Shown piece after piece: positions 10,822 to 20,115 of a stretch of 64,000 nucleotides of DNA (position 1 is the stretch's first letter; each line of letters begins with the position of its first letter). This DNA is from Halobacillus amylolyticus. GTDB taxonomy: Bacteria; Bacillota; Bacilli; Bacillales; Halobacillaceae. The DNA lies in assembly GCF_022921115.1 (NCBI RefSeq), contig NZ_CP095075.1:1178001-1242000 (forward strand), read 5' to 3'. The notes beneath the pieces are model-generated. The model saw nothing but the letters and a program-made list of their open reading frames with translations, ran no database searches and was not told the DNA's origin. Both the position numbers and the translations under genes were made by a program.

Positions 10822-12600
10822 TTAAGCAGATATATCTAAATCCTTAGAGTTTTTGTTAAAGTGTATTCCTTTTCCGATAGCAGCAGCTATAAAACCTCCC
10901 AAGATGATTAAAAGCATAGTGCCTATATTAAAACCGAAACCATTTAGGTAAACGTACCCTAGTGTTCCAGCAAAGATTACATAGAAAAACATAGGAATGA
11001 GCAGCCTGCGAATCAACTTACCTTCTTTCCCCATTAATCCGGCAGCTGCCGAGGCGGCAACTACATTATGTACACAAATCATATTCCCTGCTGCCCCACC
11101 AACAGCTTGAAGGGAAACGATGGTACCCGGTGAAACTCCAATCGTATTTCCTACTCCGAATTGGAACAGCGAAAACATCATATTACTTATGGTGTTACTT
11201 CCCGCAACAAAAGCACCAATTGCTCCAATCAACGGTGCAACGAGAGGATAAAAGTCTCCAAACAATTGTGATATCCCCTCAGCTAATACTAATGGCATAC
11301 TATTAAAGTCAGCCGCATTTACATCAGAATTAATAAATATTTGTACTAAAGGGACCGTGAATATGAGGGCCACCATTGCACTTAGTACCGTTTTAAAGGA
11401 ATCTTTAACGGCTGCACTGTATTCAGACAGTTTCATGCGGTATAGGAAAATAGCTATAATCGATACCACAATAAAAACAACGCCAGGAATATTTAAAGGT
11501 TCTGTAGATACTGTAATGCCCGTGCCAAATAAATGGGGCAACGTAATGTCCCAGGCTTTCAACCAACTGCTGAACGGCAAAGAAGGTAATCGTGTAACCA
11601 CAAGCAGGACAGCTACTAGCAAGTAGGGAACCCAAGCGCCGAGTGTACTGACTTTTTGCTGTGGTTCTTCTTCTTTTATTTTTAGATTTCCCACCCAATC
11701 AGCGTCCCAATTTTTCTTTTCATCAAAGCCCCACTCTTGTTTAGGCATGAAGAGCCCTTTTTTAGCGGCTGGAATAACAATAGCCATTCCAACTAAACCA
11801 CCGATTAATGAAGGAAATTCGGGTCCAAGTAAATTGGCAACAAGTGCATAAGGAATGGTAAATGCGACTCCCGCAAATAGCGCGAATTTCCAGACAGCGA
11901 GTCCTTCTTTAATAGATTTATTTTTACCAAAAAAGCGGGTTAACATGACTGAAATAAACAGAGGAATAAAGACTCCCACAATTCCGTGAAAAATTGCTAC
12001 TTGACCACCTATTTGGACAATATAATCCATGAAACCAATACCTGTTTCGCTCAGATGTTGATTAACCATTCCTGAATCTTTCAAACCTGTGTTCACACCT
12101 ATTAATATCGGTGTCCCTATTGCCCCATAAGAAACAGGTGTGGACTGTAGCATTAAGGCAACCATTACTGCCCCCATTGCCGGGAAACCAATGGCCACAA
12201 GTAGTGGAGCAACAATGGTTGCTGGGCTTCCCCATCCGGCCGCCCCTTCGAGAAATGATCCAAAAAGCCAACAGATTATAATCGCCTGAATCCGCCTATC
12301 TGCTGTTATGTCGGTGAAACCCGAGCGGATGGTATGAATCGCCCCGCTTTCCTTCAGTGTGTTCAAAAGTAACAAAGCCCCAAATACAATTAAGCCAACT
12401 TCAAGGGCCGTGAACACTCCCTTTATGGCAGCAGCACTAATTTGATTTGTCGGCACCTCCCATATGAAACTTGCTGTCATTACAGTGATGGCTAGAGAGA
12501 TTGGCATGGCCCACTTTGCCGGCCACCGCAAAATAACTAAAAATAGAAAGACTGATAGTATTGGTATGAGTGCAATCAATACAAGATACCCAATACTCAT
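10822..12600 (-). CDS. lutP: L-lactate permease, LctP family
   Basis: 592 aa, strongly hydrophobic with about 12-14 membrane segments and the family signature [20 protein letters not shown] near residue 115. It imports lactate with protons; members can also carry glycolate, which may matter given the nearby glc genes. It is the first gene of lutP-lutA-lutB-lutC, with its own promoter, a candidate cre site and a LutR-type operator directly upstream. Confidence 0.93.
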   Translation of the reverse strand: MSIGYLVLIALIPILSVFLFLVILRWPAKWAMPISLAITVMTASFIWEVPTNQISAAAIKGVFTALEVGLIVFGALLLLNTLKESGAIHTIRSGFTDITADRRIQAIIICWLFGSFLEGAAGWGSPATIVAPLLVAIGFPAMGAVMVALMLQSTPVSYGAIGTPILIGVNTGLKDSGMVNQHLSETGIGFMDYIVQIGGQVAIFHGIVGVFIPLFISVMLTRFFGKNKSIKEGLAVWKFALFAGVAFTIPYALVANLLGPEFPSLIGGLVGMAIVIPAAKKGLFMPKQEWGFDEKKNWDADWVGNLKIKEEEPQQKVSTLGAWVPYLLVAVLLVVTRLPSLPFSSWLKAWDITLPHLFGTGITVSTEPLNIPGVVFIVVSIIAIFLYRMKLSEYSAAVKDSFKTVLSAMVALIFTVPLVQIFINSDVNAADFNSMPLVLAEGISQLFGDFYPLVAPLIGAIGAFVAGSNTISNMMFSLFQFGVGNTIGVSPGTIVSLQAVGGAAGNMICVHNVVAASAAAGLMGKEGKLIRRLLIPMFFYVIFAGTLGYVYLNGFGFNIGTMLLIILGGFIAAAIGKGIHFNKNSKDLDISA

Positions 12601-12623
12601 AGGTTAACCCCCTTCAGAGATAT

Positions 12624-12638
12624 GGTCATCAGATGACC
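12624..12638. promoter_or_regulatory. LutR operator
   Basis: Perfect palindrome GGTCATC-A-GATGACC. It contains TCATC-N1-GATGA, the inverted repeat reported for B. subtilis LutR. It lies 24-38 bases upstream of the lutP start and downstream of the predicted transcription start, so bound repressor would block elongation or initiation. Confidence 0.8.
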
Positions 12639-12653
12639 TGTCGGATATTCATC

Positions 12654-12683
12654 ATTATAATATAAAGCGTTTTCATTAAGCAA
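12654..12683 (-). promoter_or_regulatory. lutP promoter with candidate CcpA (cre) site in the spacer
   Basis: On the minus strand a -35 TTGCTT (12683-12678), an 18-base spacer and a perfect -10 TATAAT (12659-12654). The spacer holds TGAAAACGCTTTAT (12675-12662), which fits the cre consensus at 12 of 14 positions. This suggests carbon catabolite repression on top of LutR control. Confidence 0.65.
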
Positions 12684-12820
12684 GTTGGAATTTGAATAGT
12701 TTAAAAATATAGTAAATAAGTATGGTGAGTTGGTGGACTTATAAAAATACGAAAAAGCCCCTTACTTGTCATTCTAGGAGCTCTGTACTTCATGAGTCAT
12801 TTAACCTAAAGGAGGACTTT

Positions 12821-13540
12821 TTATTTGGGAGGAATGTATTTAAGCAGTGTATGTTCAACCTCTGCCAAATGATTTAACATTAACTCTTGTGCTTTCGCTG
12901 AATCTTTAGACTGGATGGCTTCAAAAATTTGTTTATGCTGTTGGTAAATCTTCTCTAATGTCCTCTGCTGAGAATACAGCCAGATGCGTCTTGTCTCAAA
13001 CATAGCTTCCACCATCGTTTCTGACACACTATCCATTAAATCAATTAGAAAGCGATTGTGAGAAGCTTCTGCAATAGCCATATGAAACCGCAAGTCTGCT
13101 TTCTCCCCAAGCTGTTCATCCCCCTTGGCATTATGCATATCCGAAAGCGCCTTCTCAATTGCCTTAATGTCCGATTCTTTGGCGTTCTCTACTGCAGAGC
13201 TGACACTTCCTAATTCCAGGATTCTCCTAATTTCCAATAGATCACGGATATCTTTTTCACTCATTAGGACCGTGGCAGTTGCTATTGATGTCGTAAGTAC
13301 TTTTGGATCAAACTCACGGATATAAGTACCCTCGCCCTGTCGCATTTCCACAATTCCTTTTGCTCGTAAGGCACTTAATGCTTCACGAATAGCTGACCTG
13401 CCTACGCTAAAGTCTTCCGCTAGCTGCTGAACAGAATTAAGCTTATCTCCTGATTTTAAATCGCCTTTTTTGATCATATTTAATAATTCATCTGCCACTT
13501 CTTCATATATTTTGCGTGTCTTGATTTGTTTATAAGCCAT
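12821..13540 (-). CDS. lutR: FadR-subfamily GntR regulator LutR
   Basis: 239 aa. N-terminal GntR winged helix (VQQLAEDFSVGRSAIREALSAL near 45, GEGTYI near 75), then the all-helical FCD effector domain (LEIRRILELGSVSSAVENA near 105; LRFHMAIAEASHN near 150). FCD domains of this branch sense lactate or similar acids. ATG at 13540 is chosen because the upstream GTG lies within the AGAGGTG ribosome site. It precedes lutP on the same strand with 220 bases between, and the lutP leader holds a matching operator, so it is expected to repress lutPABC until lactate is present. Confidence 0.88.
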   Translation of the reverse strand: MAYKQIKTRKIYEEVADELLNMIKKGDLKSGDKLNSVQQLAEDFSVGRSAIREALSALRAKGIVEMRQGEGTYIREFDPKVLTTSIATATVLMSEKDIRDLLEIRRILELGSVSSAVENAKESDIKAIEKALSDMHNAKGDEQLGEKADLRFHMAIAEASHNRFLIDLMDSVSETMVEAMFETRRIWLYSQQRTLEKIYQQHKQIFEAIQSKDSAKAQELMLNHLAEVEHTLLKYIPPK

Positions 13541-13684
13541 CGGCACACCTCTGTCCTGTTGATTAATTCCATTTTACCGAAAGCACCATGCAGCGGCAAA
13601 TCTGTAATTCTGAAAAAAGTATGTTCTCACGTAACTCATATCAGGAAAAACATGCGCTTACAGACATTTATAATGAATTCATTA

Positions 13685-13900
13685 CTATGCCCCCAATTGT
13701 TTCCGTACAGCTGCAATTGATAGAATATTTACCTTTAGAAACGTTCTGACCTTTCTCCGCGAATAACAATAAGCAAGTATTTCCTCATCCCTAATGTCAA
13801 GTACTCTAATGACCCTTTGAGAAATTTGACCGTCGGTAGCCAAGTAAATCATTTCTAGCTTCTGCTTCTGTTCAACCGAACGGCTAAGTAAACCCTCCAT
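13685..13900 (-). CDS. Small WYL-like protein next to the Y-family polymerase
   Basis: 71 aa beginning MEGLLSRSVEQKQKLEMIY, with SQRVIRVLDI and AYCYSRRKVRTFLKVNIL. Small proteins of this pattern, often called WYL-domain-like, are seen beside UvrX-type polymerases in Bacillaceae; the function is unknown. The start at 13900 is set by the AAAGGGGTG ribosome site, which overlaps the polymerase stop at 13914, so the two are translationally coupled and probably share LexA control. A longer reading from 14014 runs inside the polymerase gene and is not credible. Confidence 0.7.
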   Translation of the reverse strand: MEGLLSRSVEQKQKLEMIYLATDGQISQRVIRVLDIRDEEILAYCYSRRKVRTFLKVNILSIAAVRKQLGA

Positions 13901-13913
13901 TCTATTCACCCCT

Positions 13914-15169
13914 TTATGCATAGTGTCCGCCGATTTTTTTGCTGCGTTCGAGTGTAATTCCGCCACTGGTATAGCTGCTTGCTCGAAGCAAGGCCGTCGA
14001 ACCATACTGATCACGAATTTTGTCCATCACAGCCCCTATATCCTTCCTTCTTGGTCGATCATCAAATAAACTCAGCTGAACATCAGTTTCCTCACCTAAG
14101 CTTGTGAGCGCGATGGACGCCCGACGTATTTTGCTTTCCCCGTCATAAAACCGCTGGAATAAACGTAAACAAATTCGATAAACATCCATGGTAATATTTG
14201 TAGGTACTTGAACAGACATGGAGCGACTGAAGCCCCCGCCTGTTTCTATTGAGTAACCTATTCCTAAATGGACCGTCCTGCCTTCTTTACCATCATGACG
14301 CGCCCGCCGGCAAGCTTCCTCACATAAATCAAGAAGGCAGGCAAATATTTCTTCTTTTTGATACTCCCTCAACAGAGTGATCCCATGGCCATAAGATTTT
14401 TGTTCCGTCTTAACAAAATTCCCATAGACGGGACTTAAATCAATCCCCCATGCATGCCAATATAATTGCTCCCCCATGACACCGTAATTCTGTTTGAGAT
14501 ATTTCAAAGGATGGCCTGCCAGTTGCCCTAAAGTTAAAATGCCCATACGGTTTAAGTTCCTCGTCATCCGCGAACCGATTCCCCATATATCATGGATATC
14601 GCAAGGCCATAACATTTCTTCGACATCCTCATAGCGGCATTCAGCGATCCCGTCACTTGCCTTCTTCGCGTGAATATCCATGACTACTTTTGCTAGAAAC
14701 TTGTTTTCCCCTATACCAATAACACATTCAATTCCAAATTGTTCACGTACCTGGGTCTGAATCATTTTTGCGATATCATATGGAGGTCCATAGAGATTTT
14801 TCAACCCGTTGACTGTTACCCATAATTCGTCTACCGAGTAGATGTGTATCGCTTCTGGGGCACGAAATTCCTCATCATTTTTGATATCTCGGCCGAAACT
14901 TCTAAATAATCTCCCATATGTGCCGGGGCGATAATAAGATCAGGATCATTAGGCAGTTCAAAAAATCGACTAACATTGCTTATTCCATGCTTCTTTTTAA
15001 GAGAAGGTGATGCAGCCAAGACTATGCTCCCACGCCTACTTGTATCTCCGACCACGGCTAGTAGCGCTTTCAGAGGATCCAAGCCACGCTTAACACATTC
15101 CACGCTTGCATAGAAAGACCTTATATCAATACATAGGACATCATTCCGTGGATAACCTGTATAATTCAC
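13914..15169 (-). pseudogene. Y-family DNA polymerase (PolY2/UvrX type), one-base frameshift
   Basis: Error-prone translesion polymerase, about 418 aa when the frames are joined, matching B. subtilis UvrX/YqjW. The first frame has the metal-site segment LCIDIRSFYASVECV and ends after MMRNFVPQ; the second resumes the family text EAIHIYSVDELWV (catalytic SVDE) and continues through helix-hairpin-helix and little-finger regions. The break is a run of four Gs on the plus strand at 14857-14860 where five would keep frame. GTG at 15169 is preferred as start given the AAGGGG ribosome site. A LexA box lies 19 bases upstream. Confidence 0.88.
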
Positions 15170-15187
15170 TTCCCTCACCCCTTATAA

Positions 15188-15200
15188 CGAACATTTGTTC
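15188..15200. promoter_or_regulatory. LexA/DinR SOS box
   Basis: CGAACATTTGTTC matches the Bacillus SOS box CGAAC-N4-GTTCG at 9 of 9 visible defined positions, ending in C rather than CG. It sits just upstream of the polymerase gene and supports DNA-damage induction. Confidence 0.85.
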
Positions 15201-15433
15201 CTATTATTATATGTAGGAAATAGCTGAATGTATACTTGGAAATTATTCCAACAAAAGACCTCCTTGTGGGAATACCTATACTCAAGGGAGGACTTCGGAC
15301 AATCCTTCACCAACTTAGAAGGATCAATTTCTCACCACTGATGATACAAGAAAAGGAATACGAAGAACTGCTCTCTATACATGCACATACTCCATTTAGG
15401 TGAATATCCTAACGAGGTAAAGGAGGGATTTTC

Positions 15434-15841
15434 ATGCACGAAAATAACGTACATGGAATGCAATATGGAAATCAGATGCATCCAGGGGTCCAAGGAGCAT
15501 ACCAGGACGACGATGTAAAACAACTATGTAAAAGGTATAGACACTACCATGTTATAGGACAAATGAGAGACGGATCACATGTTGAGGGCATCATCACAGA
15601 TATGGACGAGAATGACGTAGAGATGTTAGTTCCTGAAGAAGTTGATGGGAGCCAAGTCAACAGGCAATTTGGCTATGGATATGACGATGGCTATAATGGA
15701 TATGATGATTACGATGACGATTATAATGGATATGGTGGCTACCGAAGAAGATACCGTCGATACCGACGACGTCGTTTCCCCTATCGTTTTTTCAGAAGAC
15801 TATTCCCTTACCCATACTATAACTATCCTTACTATTATTAA
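15434..15841 (+). CDS. Tyrosine- and arginine-rich small protein with an Sm-like segment
   Basis: 135 aa, family not recognised with confidence. The N-terminal half has a compact segment HYHVIGQMRDGSHVEGIITD followed by MDENDVEMLVPEEV (residues about 37-75), like the Sm fold seen in some spore-associated proteins. The C-terminal half is low complexity: alternating DDY/NGY repeats, then RRRYRRYRRRR and a tail PYPYYNYPYYY. A strong AAAGGAGG site precedes ATG. The composition suggests a spore-coat or surface protein, possibly cross-linked through tyrosines; this is inference. Confidence 0.7.
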   Translation: MHENNVHGMQYGNQMHPGVQGAYQDDDVKQLCKRYRHYHVIGQMRDGSHVEGIITDMDENDVEMLVPEEVDGSQVNRQFGYGYDDGYNGYDDYDDDYNGYGGYRRRYRRYRRRRFPYRFFRRLFPYPYYNYPYYY

Positions 15842-15953
15842 TTAGGTGATAGTAGCGGAATAAGACAAGTACTGGAAATGAGTGGTTCATCAAGAAAAGA
15901 TAATAAATCCCACTTTTATGCAAGTGAAAAAGTCTTGTCAAAGCTCGCTCGAT

Positions 15954-15988
15954 AAATTATCCCCTCTTTGGCTTAGAGGGGATAATTT
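15954..15988. terminator. 14-bp stem-loop between the tyrosine-rich gene and nitroreductase gene
   Basis: Perfect arms AAATTATCCCCTCT / AGAGGGGATAATTT with a 7-base loop between convergent genes. The T tracts are short, but position favours bidirectional termination. Confidence 0.65.
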
Positions 15989-16000
15989 CATAACCATATT

Positions 16001-16522
16001 TTAAAATTTTTCATAGCGAACAACTTCATCTCTCGGCACATGGTTCTTCGGTTTAGGGGGTTCGCCTGGATACCCTAGTCCTAACCCGGCAACAACTCGA
16101 CATTCTTCTGGTATTCCTAAAAGATCTCTCACATACGTTTCCCGTCTCCCTGACTCTTGCTCATCTTGTAGGTTATAAACCGCACCAAATGCGGACCCAA
16201 GTCCAACCTCGACAGCTTCAAGCCAGATGAACGCACAAGCAAAGGAAGCATCTTGCAGCCAATATTTACTTACTTCCGGTTTCCCGATGACGACAATGGC
16301 CGCCTGTGCTTCTTTCTTCCATTTCATGTAAGGGGTTGTGTCAGCTAACTCATCCAAGGTGTTACGATCCTTTACGACAATCAAATATTTAGACGGAAGA
16401 TTGTTACCTGTAGGCGCAAAAACTCCTGCATCCTCCACTTTCTTTAAGATATCATCTGAAATCGGCTCATCAGTGTATGATGTAATTTCACGCCGCTCCC
16501 TGATTGCTTCCGTAACATCCAT
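16001..16522 (-). CDS. Nitroreductase-family protein
   Basis: 173 aa FMN-dependent NAD(P)H oxidoreductase fold. It opens with MDVTEAIRERREITSYTDEP (phosphate-contacting arginines), followed by VFAPTGNNLPSKYLIVV and a C-terminal AGLGLGYPGEPPKPK. Substrate unknown; the family reduces nitro groups, quinones or flavins. A GGGGGAG ribosome site precedes ATG. It stands alone, with the MBL gene upstream on the same strand after about 70 bases. Confidence 0.88.
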   Translation of the reverse strand: MDVTEAIRERREITSYTDEPISDDILKKVEDAGVFAPTGNNLPSKYLIVVKDRNTLDELADTTPYMKWKKEAQAAIVVIGKPEVSKYWLQDASFACAFIWLEAVEVGLGSAFGAVYNLQDEQESGRRETYVRDLLGIPEECRVVAGLGLGYPGEPPKPKNHVPRDEVVRYEKF

Positions 16523-16592
16523 CTATATCTCCCCCATTTATTTTTTAGGTGTCACATTTTCAGGTTATATACCCTAAAATTGGGAAACCAGA

Positions 16593-17522
16593 TTAACTTG
16601 CCCGGAACATGGTCTGCCCATCGACTACTTCCCGCTCCACTTTTCCAAGCGCTTCTAAATAAATCAGTCGTGTAAGCGTAGCCATAAAAGGGCTTAAAAA
16701 CAAAATAATATGTAAAGTCCCGTACATTTCCTGACATATGTCATTAGCTGTTTTCCTCTCATTCTTAACGGCATCTAAAACTCCCTGAAGACGTCCATCA
16801 TGCCTCTCCCTAACTTCATTCACTCTATCAGTTAAATTGTAAATCAGATCGCCGTGGCCAGGCATAGCCACATCTGAGGGATAACTCTTTATGAGCTCTA
16901 GAGAGTTATAATATTCTGTTAGTGCATTCCTTTCTTCACCTGACCACAGCCCAATCACCGGAGAAATCCCTTTTAATAGATGATCGCCGATAATCATGAC
17001 TTTGGCTTTTTTGTTGTAAAAGCAGAAGTGATCTGGAGCGTGACCCGGCGTCCAAATAGCCTCAAAGAGATCTTCGCCCAGGAAAATCTTTTCATTTTTC
17101 TCAAAAAGCCCATCAGGCTCGAAATCGTAAATAAAAGAATCATCTTGCATTTTCTCGGGAATTCCAGGTCCTCCGTGTTTTTTGACCAGGCTGTCCATTC
17201 TATCCCTGACGTTTGTTTCGCGATGCTTCTTCATTTCTTTGTAACCTAAAAGCGATGTATATACAGGAACACCGATATCCTGCTGAAACCATTTGGCTAG
17301 CCCGATGTGGTCCTGATGAGTATGTGTTAAAACCACTTTTTCGATCACGATCCCTGATTCCAGTACCCTTTCCCATGCTTCTTTTGCTTCATCCGAATAA
17401 GTACCTGTATCAATCACGGTATAACCTTCCTTACCTTTCATTAGATAAGAATTTACTTCTTCCATCCCTGATGGAAATTGGACAACCAGTTTATGTATGT
17501 CTTCAGTGATTTTTTCTAGCAT
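16593..17522 (-). CDS. Metallo-beta-lactamase-fold hydrolase
   Basis: 309 aa. The zinc motif THTHQDHIGLAKWF lies near residue 66, with further ligands in WTPGHAPDHFCFY, MIIGDHLL and MPGHGDLIYN; a C-terminal winged-helix-like part follows from about residue 230. This architecture matches the broad MBL-fold hydrolase group (glyoxalase II/LACTB2-like). The substrate cannot be deduced. It has an AAAGGGG ribosome site. Confidence 0.88.
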   Translation of the reverse strand: MLEKITEDIHKLVVQFPSGMEEVNSYLMKGKEGYTVIDTGTYSDEAKEAWERVLESGIVIEKVVLTHTHQDHIGLAKWFQQDIGVPVYTSLLGYKEMKKHRETNVRDRMDSLVKKHGGPGIPEKMQDDSFIYDFEPDGLFEKNEKIFLGEDLFEAIWTPGHAPDHFCFYNKKAKVMIIGDHLLKGISPVIGLWSGEERNALTEYYNSLELIKSYPSDVAMPGHGDLIYNLTDRVNEVRERHDGRLQGVLDAVKNERKTANDICQEMYGTLHIILFLSPFMATLTRLIYLEALGKVEREVVDGQTMFRAS

Positions 17523-17726
17523 GTATCTTTCCCCTTTTAGTCTAAGTTCAATATGATTATTAACTGTAACTTTAGCTCTTATAATTGGGGCCCGTCAATA
17601 AATTTATCTGAAAATTTAATTAGAGTTAAGGAAAAACTCATTCTATATTCTAAGACATTAAAATCCATAAAGTTTCCGTATGATTCTCTCCTTCTAGGGA
17701 AAATCTAAATGACAGGAGGGATTATG

Positions 17727-18083
17727 ATGAGCCATGAATACTTATCAGTAGAGGAATTTAATGAGTTGTTGCATAAGTGGAGTGGAGAAAAGATTAAAAT
17801 CTCGAAACAAGAACTTGACGACCACGATGAAACATTGATGGAACTAAATTCCATTTCTTATTCAAGAAACACCAGACGGATGGATGAATATGAGCCGATG
17901 CATGCTTTACAATTAAATGGTGCTGGAAAAATCCAAACGGAGGCTGCGGATCCTCAGACTCTTCCATCAGCATTTTACGAAATACCACTGGAAGATACGA
18001 CCTTATATCAATTTGATGATTCACGTTTTTCTTTAATTACAGATAGAGGCATTTATACAATTGAGCTTGCAACCGATCGTTAA
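17727..18083 (+). CDS. Hypothetical protein, 118 aa
   Basis: Not recognised. A soluble acidic protein beginning MSHEYLSVEEFNELLHKWSG, with a central YEPMHALQLNGAGKIQ and a C-terminal beta-rich segment DDSRFSLITDRGIYTIEL. The ATG at 17727 has the GGAGGG site at good distance; upstream ATGs at 17709 and 17724 are badly spaced. It is divergent from the MBL gene. Conserved small Bacillaceae protein is the most that can be said. Confidence 0.65.
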   Translation: MSHEYLSVEEFNELLHKWSGEKIKISKQELDDHDETLMELNSISYSRNTRRMDEYEPMHALQLNGAGKIQTEAADPQTLPSAFYEIPLEDTTLYQFDDSRFSLITDRGIYTIELATDR

Positions 18084-18160
18084 TTTTTTCGTTGGTTAGG
18101 GAACATATTCATAAGGAACCAAGCATGTTTCTGGCTAGGATGCTCCCTCTCTTTTTAACT

Positions 18161-18491
18161 TTAGTCTTCACCTTTTGCTCGATAAAGTTCCTTCTCTAAA
18201 AAGCTATGCTTCATTAAAATAGGTGCGGCATTTGATTTGACTTATTAATCGCACAGCTGTGGTAATCCCCCACGGTTGTCATTTTTTTATAGTCACAATA
18301 TACATAAATACCGCCTATCGTTCCACATGGCAAATCCATCCCGCAAAAAGTCCAGTAGAATAAAACCGGGTTATGTTCGTAAATCAGGATTCTTCCAATA
18401 GGCGTTCAATTTGATTTTCAGGGACGAAAGAAATTTTCATAATGATTTTAGAGTGCGTCCAGTATAAGACTTGTTCAATTAAATGGTCCAT
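18161..18491 (-). pseudogene. Decayed gene of unknown family
   Basis: Three pieces of protein-like sequence follow one another in different frames: MDHLIEQVLYWTHSKIIMKI and ISFVPENQIERLLEE, then ILIYEHNPVLFYWTFCG and MDLPCGTIGGIYVYCDYKKM, then APILMKHSFLEKELYRAKGED with a stop at 18161. At least two frameshifts separate them and none is at a G/C homopolymer. The middle piece is aromatic- and cysteine-rich. I do not recognise the parent family. It lies in the gene-poor stretch after 18083. Confidence 0.45.
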
Positions 18492-19216
18492 ACATAAAAA
18501 GATGGAACGCAATTCTTTGTTCTAGAATCGCGTTCCGAGCTTGGATTACGTTCTTGGTTAGTCCGTTTATATTGGCGGTGAGACCAGTTGGTTAAAAAAA
18601 CTGCACCATATACGATGCAAAATACTTAACAAATATAAGCCTTCAATATTACCCACGTTAAATATATTGTTTACATGCTACCCTTAAATGGAAAATTGAC
18701 CATATATAAGAGATGCGTTTTAGCGAAACTAAGGGCAAAAAAATAGACTTTCTTATTATGTAAGAAAGCCTATGTAATGTAATTAAAACCTTCGTTAGAG
18801 AACAACAGCTTGTCTTACATGTATGCCAATCCCCTACCCTTATCCTACCATTTATACGAGGGGCGGAAATACGGAATTTATGAACTTTTCACACAATTTT
18901 CTTTAACCCTAACAGATTTTCTGCTAATATAATCAGAATAGAGAAGGCAGAAGTCCTTTCATTAGTGACCTCCCCTGGACATCTAATATATAGGTTCTCC
19001 TTCTCTATTCATTACCTAATTTATTAATACAAAGATTGGTGCCGGCACCGCCTACGCCGAACACCCTAACAACCACTTATGTTGTTCAACCTCTTACCAC
19101 CATAATTGAAAGCGCTTGCAAAGTCAACCTAAAACCACTCAAGGACCTGTATTGGATTTAAGCCAGTCCATAAATAATTACCTTGTCCCACTAAAACGCC
19201 CTGCTTGGAGAAGATT
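18492..19216. other. Gene-free stretch with several stem-loops
   Basis: No gene is supported here. It holds a hairpin with arms GGAACGC and GCGTTCC (about 18502-18535), an AGACTTTCTTA/TAAGAAAGCCT hairpin near 18750-18775, a 12-bp inverted repeat at 18936-19010 described separately, and one cre-like sequence TGAAAGCGCTTGCA near 19108 with one mismatch to consensus. It looks like decayed intergenic DNA between two broken genes. Confidence 0.5.
18936..19010 (+). ncRNA. Possible small structured RNA
   Basis: Perfect 12-bp inverted repeat GAATAGAGAAGG / CCTTCTCTATTC enclosing 51 bases, preceded directly by an A/T-rich CTAATATAAT (-10 like) at about 18923-18932. A transcript starting there would begin at the left arm and fold into one long hairpin. 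There is no T tract after it and no gene it could serve. Tentative. Confidence 0.25.
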
Positions 19217-19673
19217 CTAAACTACAGCCCTGTTTACATTTTTAATAACTGCCATTTCCTTACCAAACCAATCACCATTGTCAACAAACCCCAAATTCGA
19301 GTATAAATTATGTGCTCCAACGTTTTCTGGATGATAACCTACAACAATTTTTTTCGCATTTGGTAATTTAGCCATCTCTGAAATCATTAACTTAGTTGCC
19401 GCTTTACCTATATCCTTGCCTTGAAATCTCTTATCTATCATAATTCTATAACCCGTTAAGTTCTTCTTGAACAGAATTGCACATTAAAAGACCAACTACT
19501 TTTTCTTCAAAATAAATAGCATATGGTTTTAAACGTAGGTTCAAATTGTGATTGAGCAACTGATATAGTATTTGAGTCAATATATTTTGATTGTTTCCTA
19601 GATACTTTTAATTCACAGCATTCAAGCAATTTTCTGCATTTAATTTCAAAAGTTTCACATTAAGTGTACTCAT
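19217..19673 (-). pseudogene. Broken GNAT acetyltransferase, spermine/spermidine acetyltransferase-like
   Basis: The intact C-terminal part (from ATG 19441) has RFQGKDIGKAATKLMI, the acetyl-CoA loop, and HPENVGAHNLYSNLGF. Upstream, in other frames, are ECCELKVSRKQSKYIDSNTI and SVAQSQFEPT, then PYAIYFEEKVVGLLMCNSV, matching the N-terminal half of BltD/PaiA-like GNATs. At least three frame changes are needed, and a few residues before RIMIDKR are missing. An ATG at 19673 with a GAAAGGGA site marks the old start. The lesions are not in G/C runs, so this is real decay. Confidence 0.7.
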
Positions 19674-20115
19674 AAATTTTTCCCTTTCAAAATTTGGGGG
19701 AAACGCTAAACCACTTTGTTAATTAGACGTTATCCCCTTACATTTATTGATGACCGAAACTTTTTGTTTGTCATAATGCTCCTTAAATAAATATTTCTTA
19801 CAATTTAATAAATAAATTTTTAGACTAACTAACCAACTATACCATATTCCTTAGGAAATACTTATGTTCCTCACCCTATCCTCTCTTTTAAGCCTTACTA
19901 AATTAAACGGCCCTTTAATGGAATAAAACAGACCATACACTTTCAAAATGTATGGTCTGTATCATTATAGTTATTAAAGTTCTGTGACTACCGAGAAGGT
20001 TGTTGGACCTAACTTCAAAAATTTATTAAAAATTCTAGACCTTGTATAAGAGTTTAAGTGCAATAATCCAGCTCAACTCAAGGTGAGGCATTGAAGAAGC
20101 GTAGAAATCTTTTTT
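19674..20115. other. Intergenic stretch upstream of the broken GNAT gene and downstream of serA
   Basis: No coding region recognised. Apart from the serA terminator at 19920-19960 I see only A/T-rich sequence. A short stop-interrupted reading on the minus strand (20110-19975) is not supported. Confidence 0.5.
19920..19960 (-). terminator. Intrinsic terminator for serC-serA
   Basis: 12-bp perfect stem ACAGACCATACA / TGTATGGTCTGT followed on the minus strand by TTTTATT. It is 156 bases past the serA stop. Confidence 0.7.

Noticed and set aside
15250..15300. Terminator-like inverted repeat GACCTCCTTG / CAAGGGAGGAC
   Set aside because: Pairing is imperfect and no T tract follows on either strand; function unclear.
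20000..20115. Possible transposase relic after serA
   Set aside because: The minus-strand reading is stop-interrupted and resembles no family I can name.
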